A stretch of DNA of 64,000 nucleotides from Amaurobius ferox (GCA_951213105.1 OX578145.1:14436534-14500533), one strand, 5' to 3'. Shown: positions 35,130 to 46,199, counted from the first letter of the stretch. The notes: a model not told the origin generated them from the sequence alone. Made by a program: numbers and translations.

Positions 35130-36350
35130 TCGATGTCTGGCTTTTCCCGCATTATATCATTCAAATAATTGCATCTACGAGCCATCGTTAGTCAAATATC
35201 ATAAAATGGTCCATGGCCGAATAAATGTGTTAAACACACATATGGCACAAAATATCATTAAGCTTATTTTAATTAGTACAACATTGCTCTAAAATGTACG
35301 TACAATACTTCGCTCTGTCTTTGCAAAACAACGACTTTAGAATGAAGAATTGCACATTTTCTTCAAATTGTGAATATCAGTACAAAGAGTTTCAAGCTTT
35401 TTTTTATCTATGTTTTATTGTTCTCGTTTGATTAATAATGTAAACTTTGTACATTTAGTTACAATTAGCATAAATATATGTTTTTTATTCAACCCTTAAC
35501 AAAGTACTAACTTCCATAACGAAAATATGAGCAACGTATATAAGCACAAGTAACACAATCGTGCTGCTGTTTTCTCAATAGATAGTTTATGCATATTTGA
35601 AATACCTAACTTGCATATTTAAAATTTCAATAACTTATTTTCTTGTAAATCATCACATATATTACATATAAGCCTAGGTATTTCGTTAATAATTTAGTTT
35701 CGATTTTCATTCGCAAAGAGCGTAAAATTAGTTATACTAACATTATTTGTTTAATAAATCCTCATGCATTTTTCATTTATTTATACCTACATAATTTGTA
35801 ATTAATTTTTACTATTTTATAATATTTTGTCGTGCAAATATATAAAAACGTATATTTAGCAAACCTTTTTAAATGTATTTTTGCAAAAAAAAAAAAAACC
35901 TGTCCTAATATGATTTTTTCACATTTCAAGGACTTACGTTTCGTGTCATATGTATAAGAAGCTTAGGCAGTGGAAAAAATTAGAGTAAATTCTTCTTTAT
36001 ATTTTTAATCCTATAGTGTTTCATCTTCAAATTAAAGCATGGGATTAGTTTATTTTAAACATTTTTTCATCTACTTGTTTGGATGAAAATTTCATTACTT
36101 TTCTAGCTATGGGACATAGAACAAAAACTATAATACTAAAGCAGAACAACGTTCATCAAAATTTGTAAAGCTATATGTTTTAAATGATTACTAAATGTTA
36201 ATAAATAGGTTAATCATTTCTTTACTCAAACAATTGTAGTTGTTAAAGACAATAAAGGTGGTTTGAGGGCAACGTTTATTGGATTGCAATATACCTCTGA
36301 CCTGTGTGAATTACAACTCAACAACAGGTATATCTTATTGGTGGTTTGGG
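35130..36350. other. Intergenic AT-rich DNA, no feature seen
   Basis: No repeats, RNA genes or credible frames. Confidence 0.4.
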
Positions 36351-36354
36351 ATAG

Positions 36355-36356
<2 letters not shown>

Positions 36357-36401
<45 letters not shown>
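36357..36401. repeat. (TA)n microsatellite
   Basis: About 45 bp of pure TA. Overlapping frames rich in Tyr-Ile are translation of the repeat. Confidence 0.95.
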
Positions 36402-36402
<1 letters not shown>

Positions 36403-36618
36403 CGCTTTGTTCTTGCATTAAAAGTATAGTTTTTTGCTATCTCGGTTGCATAAGCTATTTCAAAGAACAATTCGGTCTTAGAATCTGAATTGGAAGAGAG
36501 TTGGCTAACCAGTACGAAGACACGCGTTTCTAGTTGTGGTTGGGACAATAGAATGTTTATAGTGGAGGCAGTAAGGTTTTTCACAATGGTGCCTGAACAA
36601 ATTCACCCTGTATGTCAC

Positions 36619-37005
36619 TGGCGAACGGCCGTACCGTGCTGATAACACCGGTTCTCGTTAGATCACAGAAGTCTAGCAGCATCGGGCGTGGTTAGTACTT
36701 GAGTGGGTGACCACCTGAGAACACCGCGCGCTGTTGGCACATTTCGGGCGCGGTAGCCCGGTGGTTTGCGCGCTGGATTTGCACGCTGCCACAACTGCCG
36801 CCGTGTTCATGCGGAGCACGATCACGTTAAACATGTGGGTCCGTAAGTCCTTCCGAGAGTTTGGTAGTAGGGGAAGGAAGATACGATCCCTGTGAATGCC
36901 TCTCCTACTGGGTTCCGGTCTAAATTGGGTAGCACTTCCCGGCCGTCCAAACAGTTACCTTACACCTTTCTGGTAGGTCGGACGGTCTGGGTCTCAACAA
37001 CAACA
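36619..37005 (+). mobile_element. Composite 5S rRNA-tRNA SINE with 14-bp target-site duplication
   Basis: In order: a 5S rRNA-like module (36621-36738), an 8-nt linker, a SINE family 1 head (gcgcggtagcccggtggttt, A box kept), the family 1 body (acgatcacgttaaacatgtg ... ggaaggaagatacgatccct), the tail ggtaggtcggacggtctggg, and (CAA)4. Compared with the copy at 27688-28046, about 24 nt covering the tRNA B box are deleted between ttgcac and gccac. The duplication accctgtatgtcac at 36605-36618 and 37006-37019 encloses everything, including the 5S part. The natural reading is one RNA, made from the 5S internal promoter and retroposed as a unit by a LINE. Confidence 0.88.
36621..36738 (+). rRNA. 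5S rRNA-like sequence (SINE module, not a working gene)
   Basis: 118 bp, close to the usual 119-120. Conserved 5S text is plain: accggttctcgt, gcagcatcgggcg, ggttagtactt, gtgggtgaccacctg, gagaacaccgcgcg and ctgttggc pairing with the gcgaacgg start. The internal control regions for TFIIIA/Pol III (A box, intermediate element, C box) can be aligned throughout. Changes from the metazoan consensus include gctgataac for gctgaatac, gtctagcagc for gttaagcagc, and cttgagtggg for cttggatggg. The position inside a SINE target duplication argues for a retroposed 5S-derived promoter module, not a member of the rDNA array. Confidence 0.9.
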
Positions 37006-37019
37006 ACCCTGTATGTCAC

Positions 37020-38780
37020 CGTAATGATATCGGAGGTCTAAAGGTAATATTACAACTCATACGGGTTCATTAAACTCTGGGATATTGGACTCTGACTTAA
37101 CATTGAAAAAAACATTTTCCGTTATTTGGGACATTGAACTGTAGGATATTGAACACCGATTCTAAATTTGAAGATCAAATACAAATATTGGAACCTCACA
37201 TGTAGGATAAAAAGCATCAGAAGGCTAACCTGGGGTAAAAATAACAAGAGATGGTCAGTCAGATTGCCAAACTGCACGTGAATCTTTCATCAGCCATAAA
37301 AAAGTGGTTTCCTGCTACTCAAATGAAATACAAATATTAATTACGTATATTGAGTACACACAATGTTGCAATTTAAAAAAAAATCAAATCAATATGTTTT
37401 CAGAAAATTTAAAATTAATTCACATTTCGATTTGGAGATTTTTATAGGAAAGAAGTCCTATTTTATTTCATTTCAATATATTCGTTCTTCTTTATTGTAT
37501 TTTGATTTTCATGTTCTATAAAACGCTACAGACTATAGAAACTACACAGTACTATGTTCTGAATTCATGCGGGATACTTTGTTCAAATTATGCGTTGCAT
37601 TTTGCTCGTTAATATTTTAAAATTCGAAATTTCAACGAACTATTTGCGAGTAAAAATATTAATAAATATCATCATGTTATGCATAAAAAGTGTGAATTGT
37701 TAAAAAAAAATACGTAATGTATTTGTTATACGGATTTTTCGAGACAATCTATATCTCAATCTAGCAGTTTGTTAAACAAATTTTTAAGCACTATTTTTTA
37801 GTGACTGCTATTAAAAACAATAAAGTTCACTTGCCATGTTTTCAGAGTTGAGCACTGTTTTAAGCAGAACTTCATCCATCGTGCTTTTGCTAGACCAGCA
37901 TCACTTAAACGATCTTTATGACATCGAGTAATTATAATTTGAAAAATATTTCCTAAAAAACAGTTGTGCAATGAAATATGTGTAGAGCAAAACAGCCTTA
38001 AACAGAAAAATCTAAAGCCGGTTTCCATAATACTCGGATTTAATAGTATACCAAACAAGAAATTTGCGAATAAGAACCTATAAAGTGTCCATGGGAAGGA
38101 AAGGAAAAGGTAGCCAATATAATAGAAAAGTAACCAATATATTAGAAATTTAACCAATATCTGTTTAAAATGCGAATAATTCATTATTTACTGCAATTTA
38201 GAAGCAAATAGTAGATTATTTGTCATATTTTAAGATGTGTACATTCTACTGAGACAGGTTTCATTTCTCTTAACGGTTTGAAATGAGGAACTCAAAGAGT
38301 CTTTTTACAATGTTTTTCTATGGGAGAGTCGCTTATCTAAAGTGTCGAATCGTTTAGCAATTGAAGTTGTAGAAGTAGTAGAGGAAGGTTGTAGAAGGAT
38401 ATTGAACAATAGTTTGCAATCATCAAAATACGGCAAGTGATTAAGTATAGTGGTAATTCCAGGTTCACGCTCTGTGCTTGGGGATTTACACAAAACATGG
38501 ACCCGAACGAAACAACAATAATTAAATTGAAGAACAAAATAGTTAATTATTAATGTGGGGGAGGTAGAGTAACTACACATGAGAGTTTTGTCGGAGATAT
38601 ATTTTTATTTATTTATTTCACACAAGTATTAAAGGGTGAAATTAACAGATACATAAAACAGAACATATTCAAAATATCTCTCTGATATTTGCAGAGGAAA
38701 ATTATACCGTTTCAAAATCATCAAATACATACCAAACAGTAATTGGAGCTTGAGAGTTTATATTTCTGTTTGACATTATA
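37020..38780. other. Intergenic DNA, no gene recognised
   Basis: Frames of up to 128 codons occur on the minus strand (37798-38184) but show no family resemblance or supporting signals. Confidence 0.35.
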
Positions 38781-38904
38781 GTTACTTGAAAATATTTTTA
38801 GAAGATCTTGAAAATAAGCTGCATCAAATAAGGTTCGACAAAAAGGTACTTACAGGAATTTCCGACTTTAATAACATCTTAAACATAAGTTTTTTTTTCT
38901 ACAG

Positions 38905-39415
38905 ATTATACCGATGTGTAGAACTATTCTATTCAAACTACAGGACTTCTCCAAGCAGAGGAGATATTTTGACCTAACTTCTTGTCTGGATCCACCAAAG
39001 GGCACTCATTTCCATGATATTAATGACCTTCAGGCACAAGCTAGGACATTTGAAGTATAAGTTGTTAAAACATTTAAATATCTGCCGAAATTATTCTCCA
39101 AGTGTCAAAAATTCCCAGAGGTCCATCGCGTTTTAGTTATTGGGAAAACTGTCCCTGAACCAGCAAAACCCCCCTAACACCATTCAAAATTAACTAATCA
39201 ATTCTATCACGTCGCACGCCGACCATTAGCTTCCAAAACAGTCTTGAATAATCCACAGACAGTGCCCTTCTATACGCCTGTCTGCAATCTAGAAGAGAAA
39301 CCAGAAGACGCTCGACTCCTGGAGCAGCAAAAACAATACAGATAGCAATAAAATAGTCAGCTGATCAAAGAGCGGAAGAAATCGTCTGCGCCCCCAGATT
39401 ATAATTGAAATTAGC
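38905..39415 (+). pseudogene. Decayed coding-like stretch of unknown origin
   Basis: A strong acceptor-like signal (tttttttttctacag) at 38890-38904 is followed by a frame that stays protein-like for about 170 codons with scattered stops. Pieces include TILFKLQDFSKQRRYFDLT, GTHFHDINDLQAQARTFE, FPEVHRVLVIGKTVPEPAKP and PFYTPVCNLEEKPEDARLLE. All lie in one frame without needing shifts; stops fall after RTFEV, after AKPP and twice after QKQYR. A donor-like gtataagt follows RTFE. Composition is that of a soluble protein. I do not recognise the family. It may be a dead retrocopy, a retrotransposon Gag remnant or chopped exons. A family C element begins 45 bp downstream. Confidence 0.4.
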
Positions 39416-39458
39416 AGAAGGGATGGATTTTGAAGTCGAAATTATGCACTTATTAAAT

Positions 39459-40586
39459 AACTGGCCACCTTCGGCGACCAGCCTGTTCGCCACCCTTGAA
39501 AATTCTGACCGTGGCAAACTCGCTGGCGCGATCTACCAGAAAGGTGTAAGGTAACTATTTGTATACCGTTCCATCATTTAAAATATAAATATAATAATTT
39601 CATATAAATATAATAATTTCACTCTGTATACTGTTACCACCACCCGATGTATATAATACATCACCACAATTCAATCCATCATAATTCAATCATTTAAATT
39701 TTATAGTGACCATATCTAATAAATATAAGAATTTCATATAAATATAATAATTTCACTCTGTATACTGTTGACGTTAAAACCATAATTCAACCATATGCTA
39801 AGCTCTTAATTCCATCCTTTAAAATATAACGTAATTTTCTAATGAATACTTTTGTGTAACGATCTCCCTTAAGTAAAATATTTGAACCACCACCCGATGT
39901 ATACAATGTATCAAAAAATACAAAAACAATACAAAATATCACGTAATTTTCTAACTCGATGCACAATCTTCATGGAAACACCGTACGTCTCCACTCGCAG
40001 TGAGCCTGCGTGGACATGGGAGAACAAAATATTTTGCGGCTTGCCGCCGAGAAATTGAAATTTGGAAATTCGTTAAATCCAGATCTTGCAGCTAATTTTT
40101 CATTTTTCTTGACCAGATTGGACTTGTAAGAATGCCTGATGTTTGAGCTTTCTAAAAATGTAAATTATTAGCCGAAATTATTGGTACTTTTCCCGACGCG
40201 AGGATTTAAAAACGAAAGTTCGTTTTTTTTAGCCGAAAATGGCTTTTGTTTTAAAATTTTTAAAAAATATTAGAATTGATCCCTGAGATTTGAAAGTGAT
40301 ATATTTTTACTCGAAACTGTCTGCTCTTTCCGGTCGTGTGATTTGTTTTTTTTCTACGACGTCTGGATGATGGAGAAAAATGGGGGAAAAAACGGTCGAA
40401 ATCGCATAAAACATTAAATAACAACAACAAAAAAAATCAAATTTTAAATATCGGTTTTCACGTGTCACCTTTCCCACCACCGGGTCTCCGATTGCCAAAT
40501 TTCGTAGCTCTGTGACGCGCGGTCGCTGAGCCTATAGTGTATAAGGCAGACAGACAGACACACAGACATTGCCTTTAATTATATAG
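39459..40586 (+). mobile_element. Dispersed repeat (family C), copy C
   Basis: It starts ctggccaccttcggcgacca and ends ttaattatatag, with the 3' hairpin gctctgtgacgcgcggtcgc...gagcc at about 40507-40530. Near its left end is a stray SINE family 1 tail (accagaaaggtgtaaggtaa, 39534-39560) replacing part of the repeat. The internal ctctgtatactgtt blocks are duplicated. A possible 5-bp duplication, aataa, lies on both sides. Confidence 0.7.
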
Positions 40587-40599
40587 AATAAGCCAGAAG

Positions 40600-42989
40600 A
40601 ACAATAGGGGGAAAACCGTTACCACAAAAGCAATCTTTGATGACGAATCGCAATTGTGTCCGCCTACTACATACTATAGGCACTCTAGTTTTGTGTTCAA
40701 AGCTGTATTATGCTTAGCGCCACCTATCATCGAATGCAAAATACTTTCACAATTGCTATACTATGCAACAACTACTATGAATTATTATACAATATCAATA
40801 ACTGTACAAATACAACATGATGTTGTATGCATCTTGTTGATGTCTCAGCTACATGACGTTGTATGCGCGTAACACCCTGCATATGCATGGGCATGTGTAA
40901 CTCCGATGCTCAGAAAAACTATTAATACAAAATTTTATAATTTTTGTTGAGCATACCTGAGGGAAATAAGTGAACACCATTGTTTTAGGAGCTTTATAGA
41001 TCTTTTTCATCAGGTTAGAAACAGTATGTTCTAGTGAAAGTTTGAATGGCGTTTTCGTACATCGTTTTCGCACTGCTACTGGCCTGTTAAAGAGACTTTA
41101 TAAGTCACTTTGAAACAATTGTAGTCACCTAATTCAATTTATGGCTTCTTCAGGGAACTTTAAGAATGTGTATTCTCACAAACATCAGTAGTAATCATTC
41201 TATATAACATTTTCAGTTTATATAATCTTAATAATCTTTTAAAGTTTTAGCCGCTTTATAATCTTAATCGGACTCCGAATTCACACTAAAAGCGCAGATC
41301 AATGTTTAAAGTTGTACTTAATTCAAGTGTTGTTCAACACAATAACACAATAGTAATCAACACATGCAATTAATTCACGGGAGTAAGATACTTAAAATGA
41401 CATTAAGTAGTAGGAGATAGAAAATATTGAAAATGTGTTAATGATAAATTGCTTCATCTGATATTTGTTGACATTCCTCCATTGTTGGAATTAGAATATA
41501 CATTTGAGTTCTCTATTAACTAATTGTATAATACTCTGTCCTCAAGAAAGTATTTGACAGTTTCATTCTTACAAGGAGGGAATTCATTTATTGTTATAAA
41601 AGTTAGATTTTTTGTATATTTTAGTACCTGATAACTGCCAATTCAGATTCCGTCTAAACTTTACCATCCAAAAGCAAAACTGTTATAATATATCCCTGGC
41701 ACCTGACAATACAACCCGTGGATATATCTCAAAAATAAATGTTCCACAGAGATACCTATAAAAATCCTTATAGAAAAATTACAAAAATAAATCAATTTGA
41801 TATGTAATAACCAGAAAAAAAATAAAGAAAATAAATATAATTGATGTTGGAGTAACTAATTTCTCTATGGGCTTAAATTAACTTTCGCTTTCTTTCTCTC
41901 ATAATTCATCTAATTGCACGAAACAATCCAGATATTTACTTGAAATTCACTGTATAGATTTAAATTATTTTATTTCATATGACGACTTTTAACGAAACGT
42001 CACCAACTTGCAGTATTTCGGAAATAATTGGCCCTAAAGACTTTGAGAAAAAGCCCTAAAAAAAAGGGGTTGCTCTTATTCCCTTTGTCTACAAAAAATA
42101 AATATATAATCACCATTTAATTAACGGTACATTTAAGAATATTTTTTCTTTTATTTCGGATATGGACGTATTTTGCGGGCCATTTCACAGCCGGTCTACA
42201 CTCAGGCCGTGGCGCCAGAATCATGACGTGATCCTAGAAGGGAAACTCTCGCTAACTCGGGAAAACTTGCAAATTGAGAGTTAAAAATTATTTCAAAATA
42301 ATTACACTTTTACTCATTTCTATGTCCAAATTTTAGCACAATTAATTTCATAAAGATTATCTAAACTTAGATGGGGAGGGGTATATTTTTTACTGGAGCT
42401 CCTACAAAGCAAGAACTACTCTGTCTAAATGATTACAAAATTATATATAGTCTAGATCCTTTTATAGTTACAAACCCAGTGTTAATGAATATTAAGTAGC
42501 TTTCATTTTTTTACAACTGTAAACAATGCAATTAATATGACATTAAAATTTCTACAACCACATGCATAATAGCAAAAAAATATTGTGTGACAATTCTATT
42601 TTTACATATAATTTGAAATATTTTCACATTGCTGATGAGAAAAATCACTTCAATTGATTTTAATAAATATTTTAGGTTCTTTGGGATTTAACGAAGCAAA
42701 ATTTATTGCCAAACTTACTTTAAAATACAATCGCAGATGTAATGGACAATTTTACAACATATTATAGTATAATATGTGGTATAATATATATACAATAATT
42801 CTATAAAATGCATCAGTATCTCCACTGTTTCTATCTTAGGTATGGTGATATCAATATGAAAATTTCTAAAAAATAAAAGAAATTATAATAGTGTGCTGAA
42901 ACCAAGAACTGGTAAGTAAATGCATTGCAGATAATGCATTGAAACTCCTTTTAAGAAAATTGATGAAATAACGTATGAATATGACATAT

Positions 42990-42990
<1 letters not shown>
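40600..42990. other. Intergenic DNA, no gene recognised
   Basis: No repeats or credible frames. A slightly GC-richer patch at 42165-42260 has no identifiable content. Confidence 0.35.

Positions 42991-42992
<2 letters not shown>

Positions 42993-43079
<87 letters not shown>
42993..43079. repeat. (TA)n microsatellite at the palindrome edge
   Basis: About 87 bp of pure TA directly abutting the left arm of the large palindrome. Confidence 0.95.
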
Positions 43080-43080
<1 letters not shown>

Positions 43081-43136
43081 GCATAAAAAAGGAATAGATA
43101 AAATGTGAAAAAAGGAAGGAAGGCTTAGCAAAAAGC

Positions 43137-43325
43137 TTACTTGATGGCGGTAAGGGGTTGTGACCTCACGCCCCAGTTTTCAACGAGCTCGTCATAAATG
43201 CCGCGGCACTGCACTCCTGGTCGCCAGCTTTGGCTCAAGCCCACCTCCGGAGTGACAATAAAAATTGTCACAAGACCTACAAAAAGGAATGAACCGAGGA
43301 CGAGAGTAAATTCACTACCGTACAA
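43137..43325 (-). CDS. 62-codon open frame in GC-rich module, left arm (duplicate at 44782-44970)
   Basis: The product has a hydrophobic segment (VLGSFLFVGLVTIFIV) followed by a polar tail with two Trp and one Cys. Base composition near 50 percent GC contrasts with the AT-rich RT portion. A perfect hairpin, gtgacaat/attgtcac, lies inside. The same frame is intact in the other arm, but the arms are nearly identical, so this is not independent support. It may be non-coding terminal (pseudo-LTR-like) sequence of the retroelement or a captured fragment; no family is recognised. Confidence 0.2.
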   Translation of the reverse strand: MYGSEFTLVLGSFLFVGLVTIFIVTPEVGLSQSWRPGVQCRGIYDELVENWGVRSQPLTAIK

Positions 43326-43480
43326 GCGATCTGTATTGCTGACCTCGGTGAAATGAATACAGCATCTTATGATCGTGCTGCGGTCCTGTCATATGCATGA
43401 TGCGATCCTTCATTCTCTAAATGAATATAATAAAGACTTGAGCTTTACAACATACGTTAAATTGTTTCGGTATAAATTAT

Positions 43481-44038
43481 CTATATTTTTAAGCATAAAA
43501 GAACTGGATATTTTTGAATATATGCTTGCTTTAAAAATACTTGATCAAAATCAATACGTAAATTTTCTTCTTTAATAGTTCTTTTAATTCTGACCAATCC
43601 TCCCAAGAATACATTACGAAATATATTCAAGTGTAGGTTGGAGTGCCAATGTATTATTCCATTTATAAGTATTTTAAAATGGTTTCTTTTGTCATAGATG
43701 GTAAATATGATTGGGATTTGTCTAAAGTTGATACTCAAATCCAAAAACTCAACCACGTTGTTATTTTTAACTGGATTTTCTTTCAATATGAGGTTGGGTG
43801 GGTAGAAATCAAAGTTCATACAATAGTTTTCATTTTCATATCCAATAATCACGTCATCTACATAACGCAGGTAAACGATTTCGTTGTTAATATGAGACTG
43901 GCTTTCATAAAAACTAAGGTAGAGATCGGCTAGTATGGAAGAACATCCCCCCCATGGGGATGCCTTTAATTTGTTGATATGCAAAGATTCCATTGAAAAG
44001 ATAATTTTCTTTGATGACTATTCTAATTATAGTCTTGA
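43481..44038 (-). pseudogene. Penelope-like reverse transcriptase fragment, left arm
   Basis: Reading out from the palindrome centre, the frame shows FAYQQIKGIPMG (RT motif 4/B region with GIPMG). It then shifts at the C7/G7 tract and resumes as CSSILADLYLSFYE, YLRYVDDVIIG (YVDD catalytic motif), NNNVVEFLDLSI and IYDKRNHFK. GIPMG, LADLYL.YE, Y(V/I)DD and FLDL.I in this order are typical of Penelope-like elements and related RTs. The fingers and N-terminal domain are absent (5' truncation at the palindrome centre) and no GIY-YIG endonuclease can be seen. Non-functional in this copy because of truncation and the frameshift. Confidence 0.78.
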
Positions 44039-44067
44039 ATTTATTGAATTCTATATTTCTTTTTAAT

Positions 44068-44626
44068 TCAAGACTATAATTAGAATAGTCATCAAAGAAA
44101 ATTATCTTTCCAATGGAATCTTTGCATATCAACAAATTAAAGGCATCCCCATGGGGGGGGATGTTCTTCCATACTAGCCGATCTCTACCTTAGTTTTTAT
44201 GAAAGCCAGTCTCATATTAACAACGAAATCGTTTACCTGCGTTATGTAGATGACGTGATTATTGGATATGAAAATGAAAACTATTGTATGAACTTTGATT
44301 TCTACCCACCCAACCTCATATTGAAAGAAAATCCAGTTAAAAATAACAACGTGGTTGAGTTTTTGGATTTGAGTATCAACTTTAGACAAATCCCAATCAT
44401 ATTTACCATCTATGACAAAAGAAACCATTTTAAAATACTTATAAATGGAATAATACATTGGCACTCCAACCTACACTTGAATATATTTCGTAATGTATTC
44501 TTGGGAGGATTGGTCAGAATTAAAAGAACTATTAAAGAAGAAAATTTACGTATTGATTTTGATCAAGTATTTTTAAAGCAAGCATATATTCAAAAATATC
44601 CAGTTCTTTTATGCTTAAAAATATAG
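44068..44626 (+). pseudogene. Penelope-like reverse transcriptase fragment, right arm
   Basis: This is the mirror copy of the left-arm fragment, truncated at the same base. The G tract after GIPMG is 8 long here and 7 on the left. An uninterrupted reading frame would require 6, so each arm carries its own frameshift length. The downstream frame (44255-44626) includes the residues after YVDD through FLDLSINFRQ and RNVFLGGLVRIKRTIKEE and ends LLCLKI. One additional substitution separates the arms (Leu-Ser versus Leu-Phe before NGIFAY). Confidence 0.78.
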
Positions 44627-45264
44627 ATAATTTATACCGAAACAATTTAACGTATGTTGTAAAGCTCAAGTCTTTATTATATTCATTTAGAGAATGAAGG
44701 ATCGCATCATGCATATGACAGGACCGCAGCACGATCATAAGATGCTGTATTCATTTCACCGAGGTCAGCAATACAGATCGCTTGTACGGTAGTGAATTTA
44801 CTCTCGTCCTCGGTTCATTCCTTTTTGTAGGTCTTGTGACAATTTTTATTGTCACTCCGGAGGTGGGCTTGAGCCAAAGCTGGCGACCAGGAGTGCAGTG
44901 CCGCGGCATTTATGACGAGCTCGTTGAAAACTGGGGCGTGAGGTCACAACCCCTTACCGCCATCAAGTAAGCTTTTTGCTAAGCCTTCCTTCCTTTTTTC
45001 ACTTTTTATCCATTCCTTTTTTATGCATTATATGGTGTATAGTACCTCTTGCTGCTTTGCGCATAATTACTATAACACATATATTTCTGATAATCCACTT
45101 TCTTTATATTATATATTATATATATATATATATATGCGTTTCAGTTACTTAAAAACAGAAATAATACTTTAGGAAGCACATTTTTTAAATTTCCTTTCAT
45201 CTTTTTTTTGTATTTTTTCCATCCTCATTTTTATTTTTAACATAATTATTCAATAAAATTTTAG

Positions 45265-46116
45265 CTATGGTAGTAATGACTTTTTTTCGATTACCTTTGA
45301 AGGTTCATGAACAATGCAAGTCCAACATGATTCCATTTCTTGATTTGTATCTAAATATCTCAAAGTTAAGTTTAATATGACATGCAACTGTTGTTTACAT
45401 TTTATAAAACGCCCCTTATTCTCCCCAGAAACTAATTTTTCAAAAATTCGAAAACAAACAAATGCTATATACACACAAGCAGTAGTTGGCCTTTTCAAGA
45501 CACCTCTATCTACAATATCAATAAGTCGCAAATGATCTGAAAATTCGCATGTCATAATTTCATCATTACACAAAAATGATCTACAGTCGTTGCAACTAAT
45601 ATGCCAACAAATTTTATGTGCAGTGTAACCAACTATATACAATAAAACAGGGCCCACGTCATGTGGAATGTAATTGGAAACAGCGTCCAAGTTTAAAAAC
45701 TGCAAATCGTCAAAAACAATTATATCATCAAATTTTATACTTTCATCAAAATTATCAGTCAAATTTGTGACAGTTATATCTCCTTTCAGAGAGGACTTGA
45801 TGTGCAACAAATTTTTAATTCGAATTTTTTTCTCGTTTTCTAAAAGTTGCTGTATAGAGATATGGTAATTATCCCCAGAAAGTTGCCTGCAAAGGCTAAA
45901 CCTTTCTTCAAGAGGATGTCTTTGCAATTTGCCCATATGAAAATATTGGGGTTTCAAATGGGAGAAAGCATACTCTACAATTTTGCAGGTAATAAGTGTC
46001 GTCTGTTTTAGAGCATGAAACGTTCTTGATGTAAGAGCACTATATGTTTTGCAACGACACAATGAAGACCAATTGTCTACCCATGTGTGAAAATGAATGA
46101 AACATTTTAGAGATGT
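45265..46116 (-). pseudogene. P-element-type (THAP9-like) transposase, C-terminal fragment
   Basis: The minus-strand frame is open from just after a TAA near 46116 to 45265, about 280 codons. Upstream residues KCFIHFHTWVDNWSSLC precede the block SRTFHALKQTTLITCKIVEY and the signature GKLQRHPLEERFSLCRQLSG with DNYHISIQQLLENEKKIR, which matches the P-transposase C-terminal region (consensus G-L--DP-E--FG--RQ--G-N). A second conserved patch, LYIVGYTAHKICWHISCNDC, follows with Cys/His spacing as in the family. The THAP domain, leucine zipper and RNase H-like core are missing. The N-terminal break coincides with a dispersed repeat fragment at 46104-46195, so a repeat insertion or junction cut the gene. 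The remaining frame has no stop, suggesting recent loss or selection. Confidence 0.8.
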
Positions 46117-46195
46117 TTAAATGAAATTGCATTGAAGTTGGAAAGTGTTTCATAATCAATGCTTTAAGCATGATTGATCTTTCTTGTTATAATAG
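46104..46195 (+). repeat. Fragment of the family M repeat
   Basis: tttagagatgtttaaatgaa...gaaagtgtttcataatcaat...gattgatctttcttgtt matches 48905-48990, 50690-50770 and, inverted, 63425-63500. It abuts the broken 5' side of the P-type transposase frame. Confidence 0.85.
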
Positions 46196-46199
46196 TAAA

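Larger units (their letters stand above)
43076..45031. repeat. Near-perfect palindrome, arms about 965 bp, spacer 25 bp
   Basis: Left arm 43076-44040 is the reverse complement of right arm 44066-45031 around a 25-bp AT-rich spacer. Differences are few: a homopolymer of 7 C on the left versus 8 G on the right, cattgaaaag versus ctttccaatg, and a few changes near the outer ends (tcacattttatctattcc versus tcactttttatccattcc). Both arms hold the same truncated RT and the same GC-rich 190-bp module. The outer flanks are unrelated: (TA)n on the left, unique DNA on the right. Confidence 0.93.

Noticed and set aside
36621..36738. Functional 5S rRNA gene
   Set aside because: Several substitutions at conserved positions, a position within a SINE target-site duplication, and no tandem 5S neighbours.
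42883..43131. 82-codon frame with a long Tyr-Ile run
   Set aside because: Translation of the (TA)n microsatellite.
43643..43933. 96-codon frame present identically in both palindrome arms
   Set aside because: Antisense to the reverse transcriptase; its duplication follows from the palindrome.
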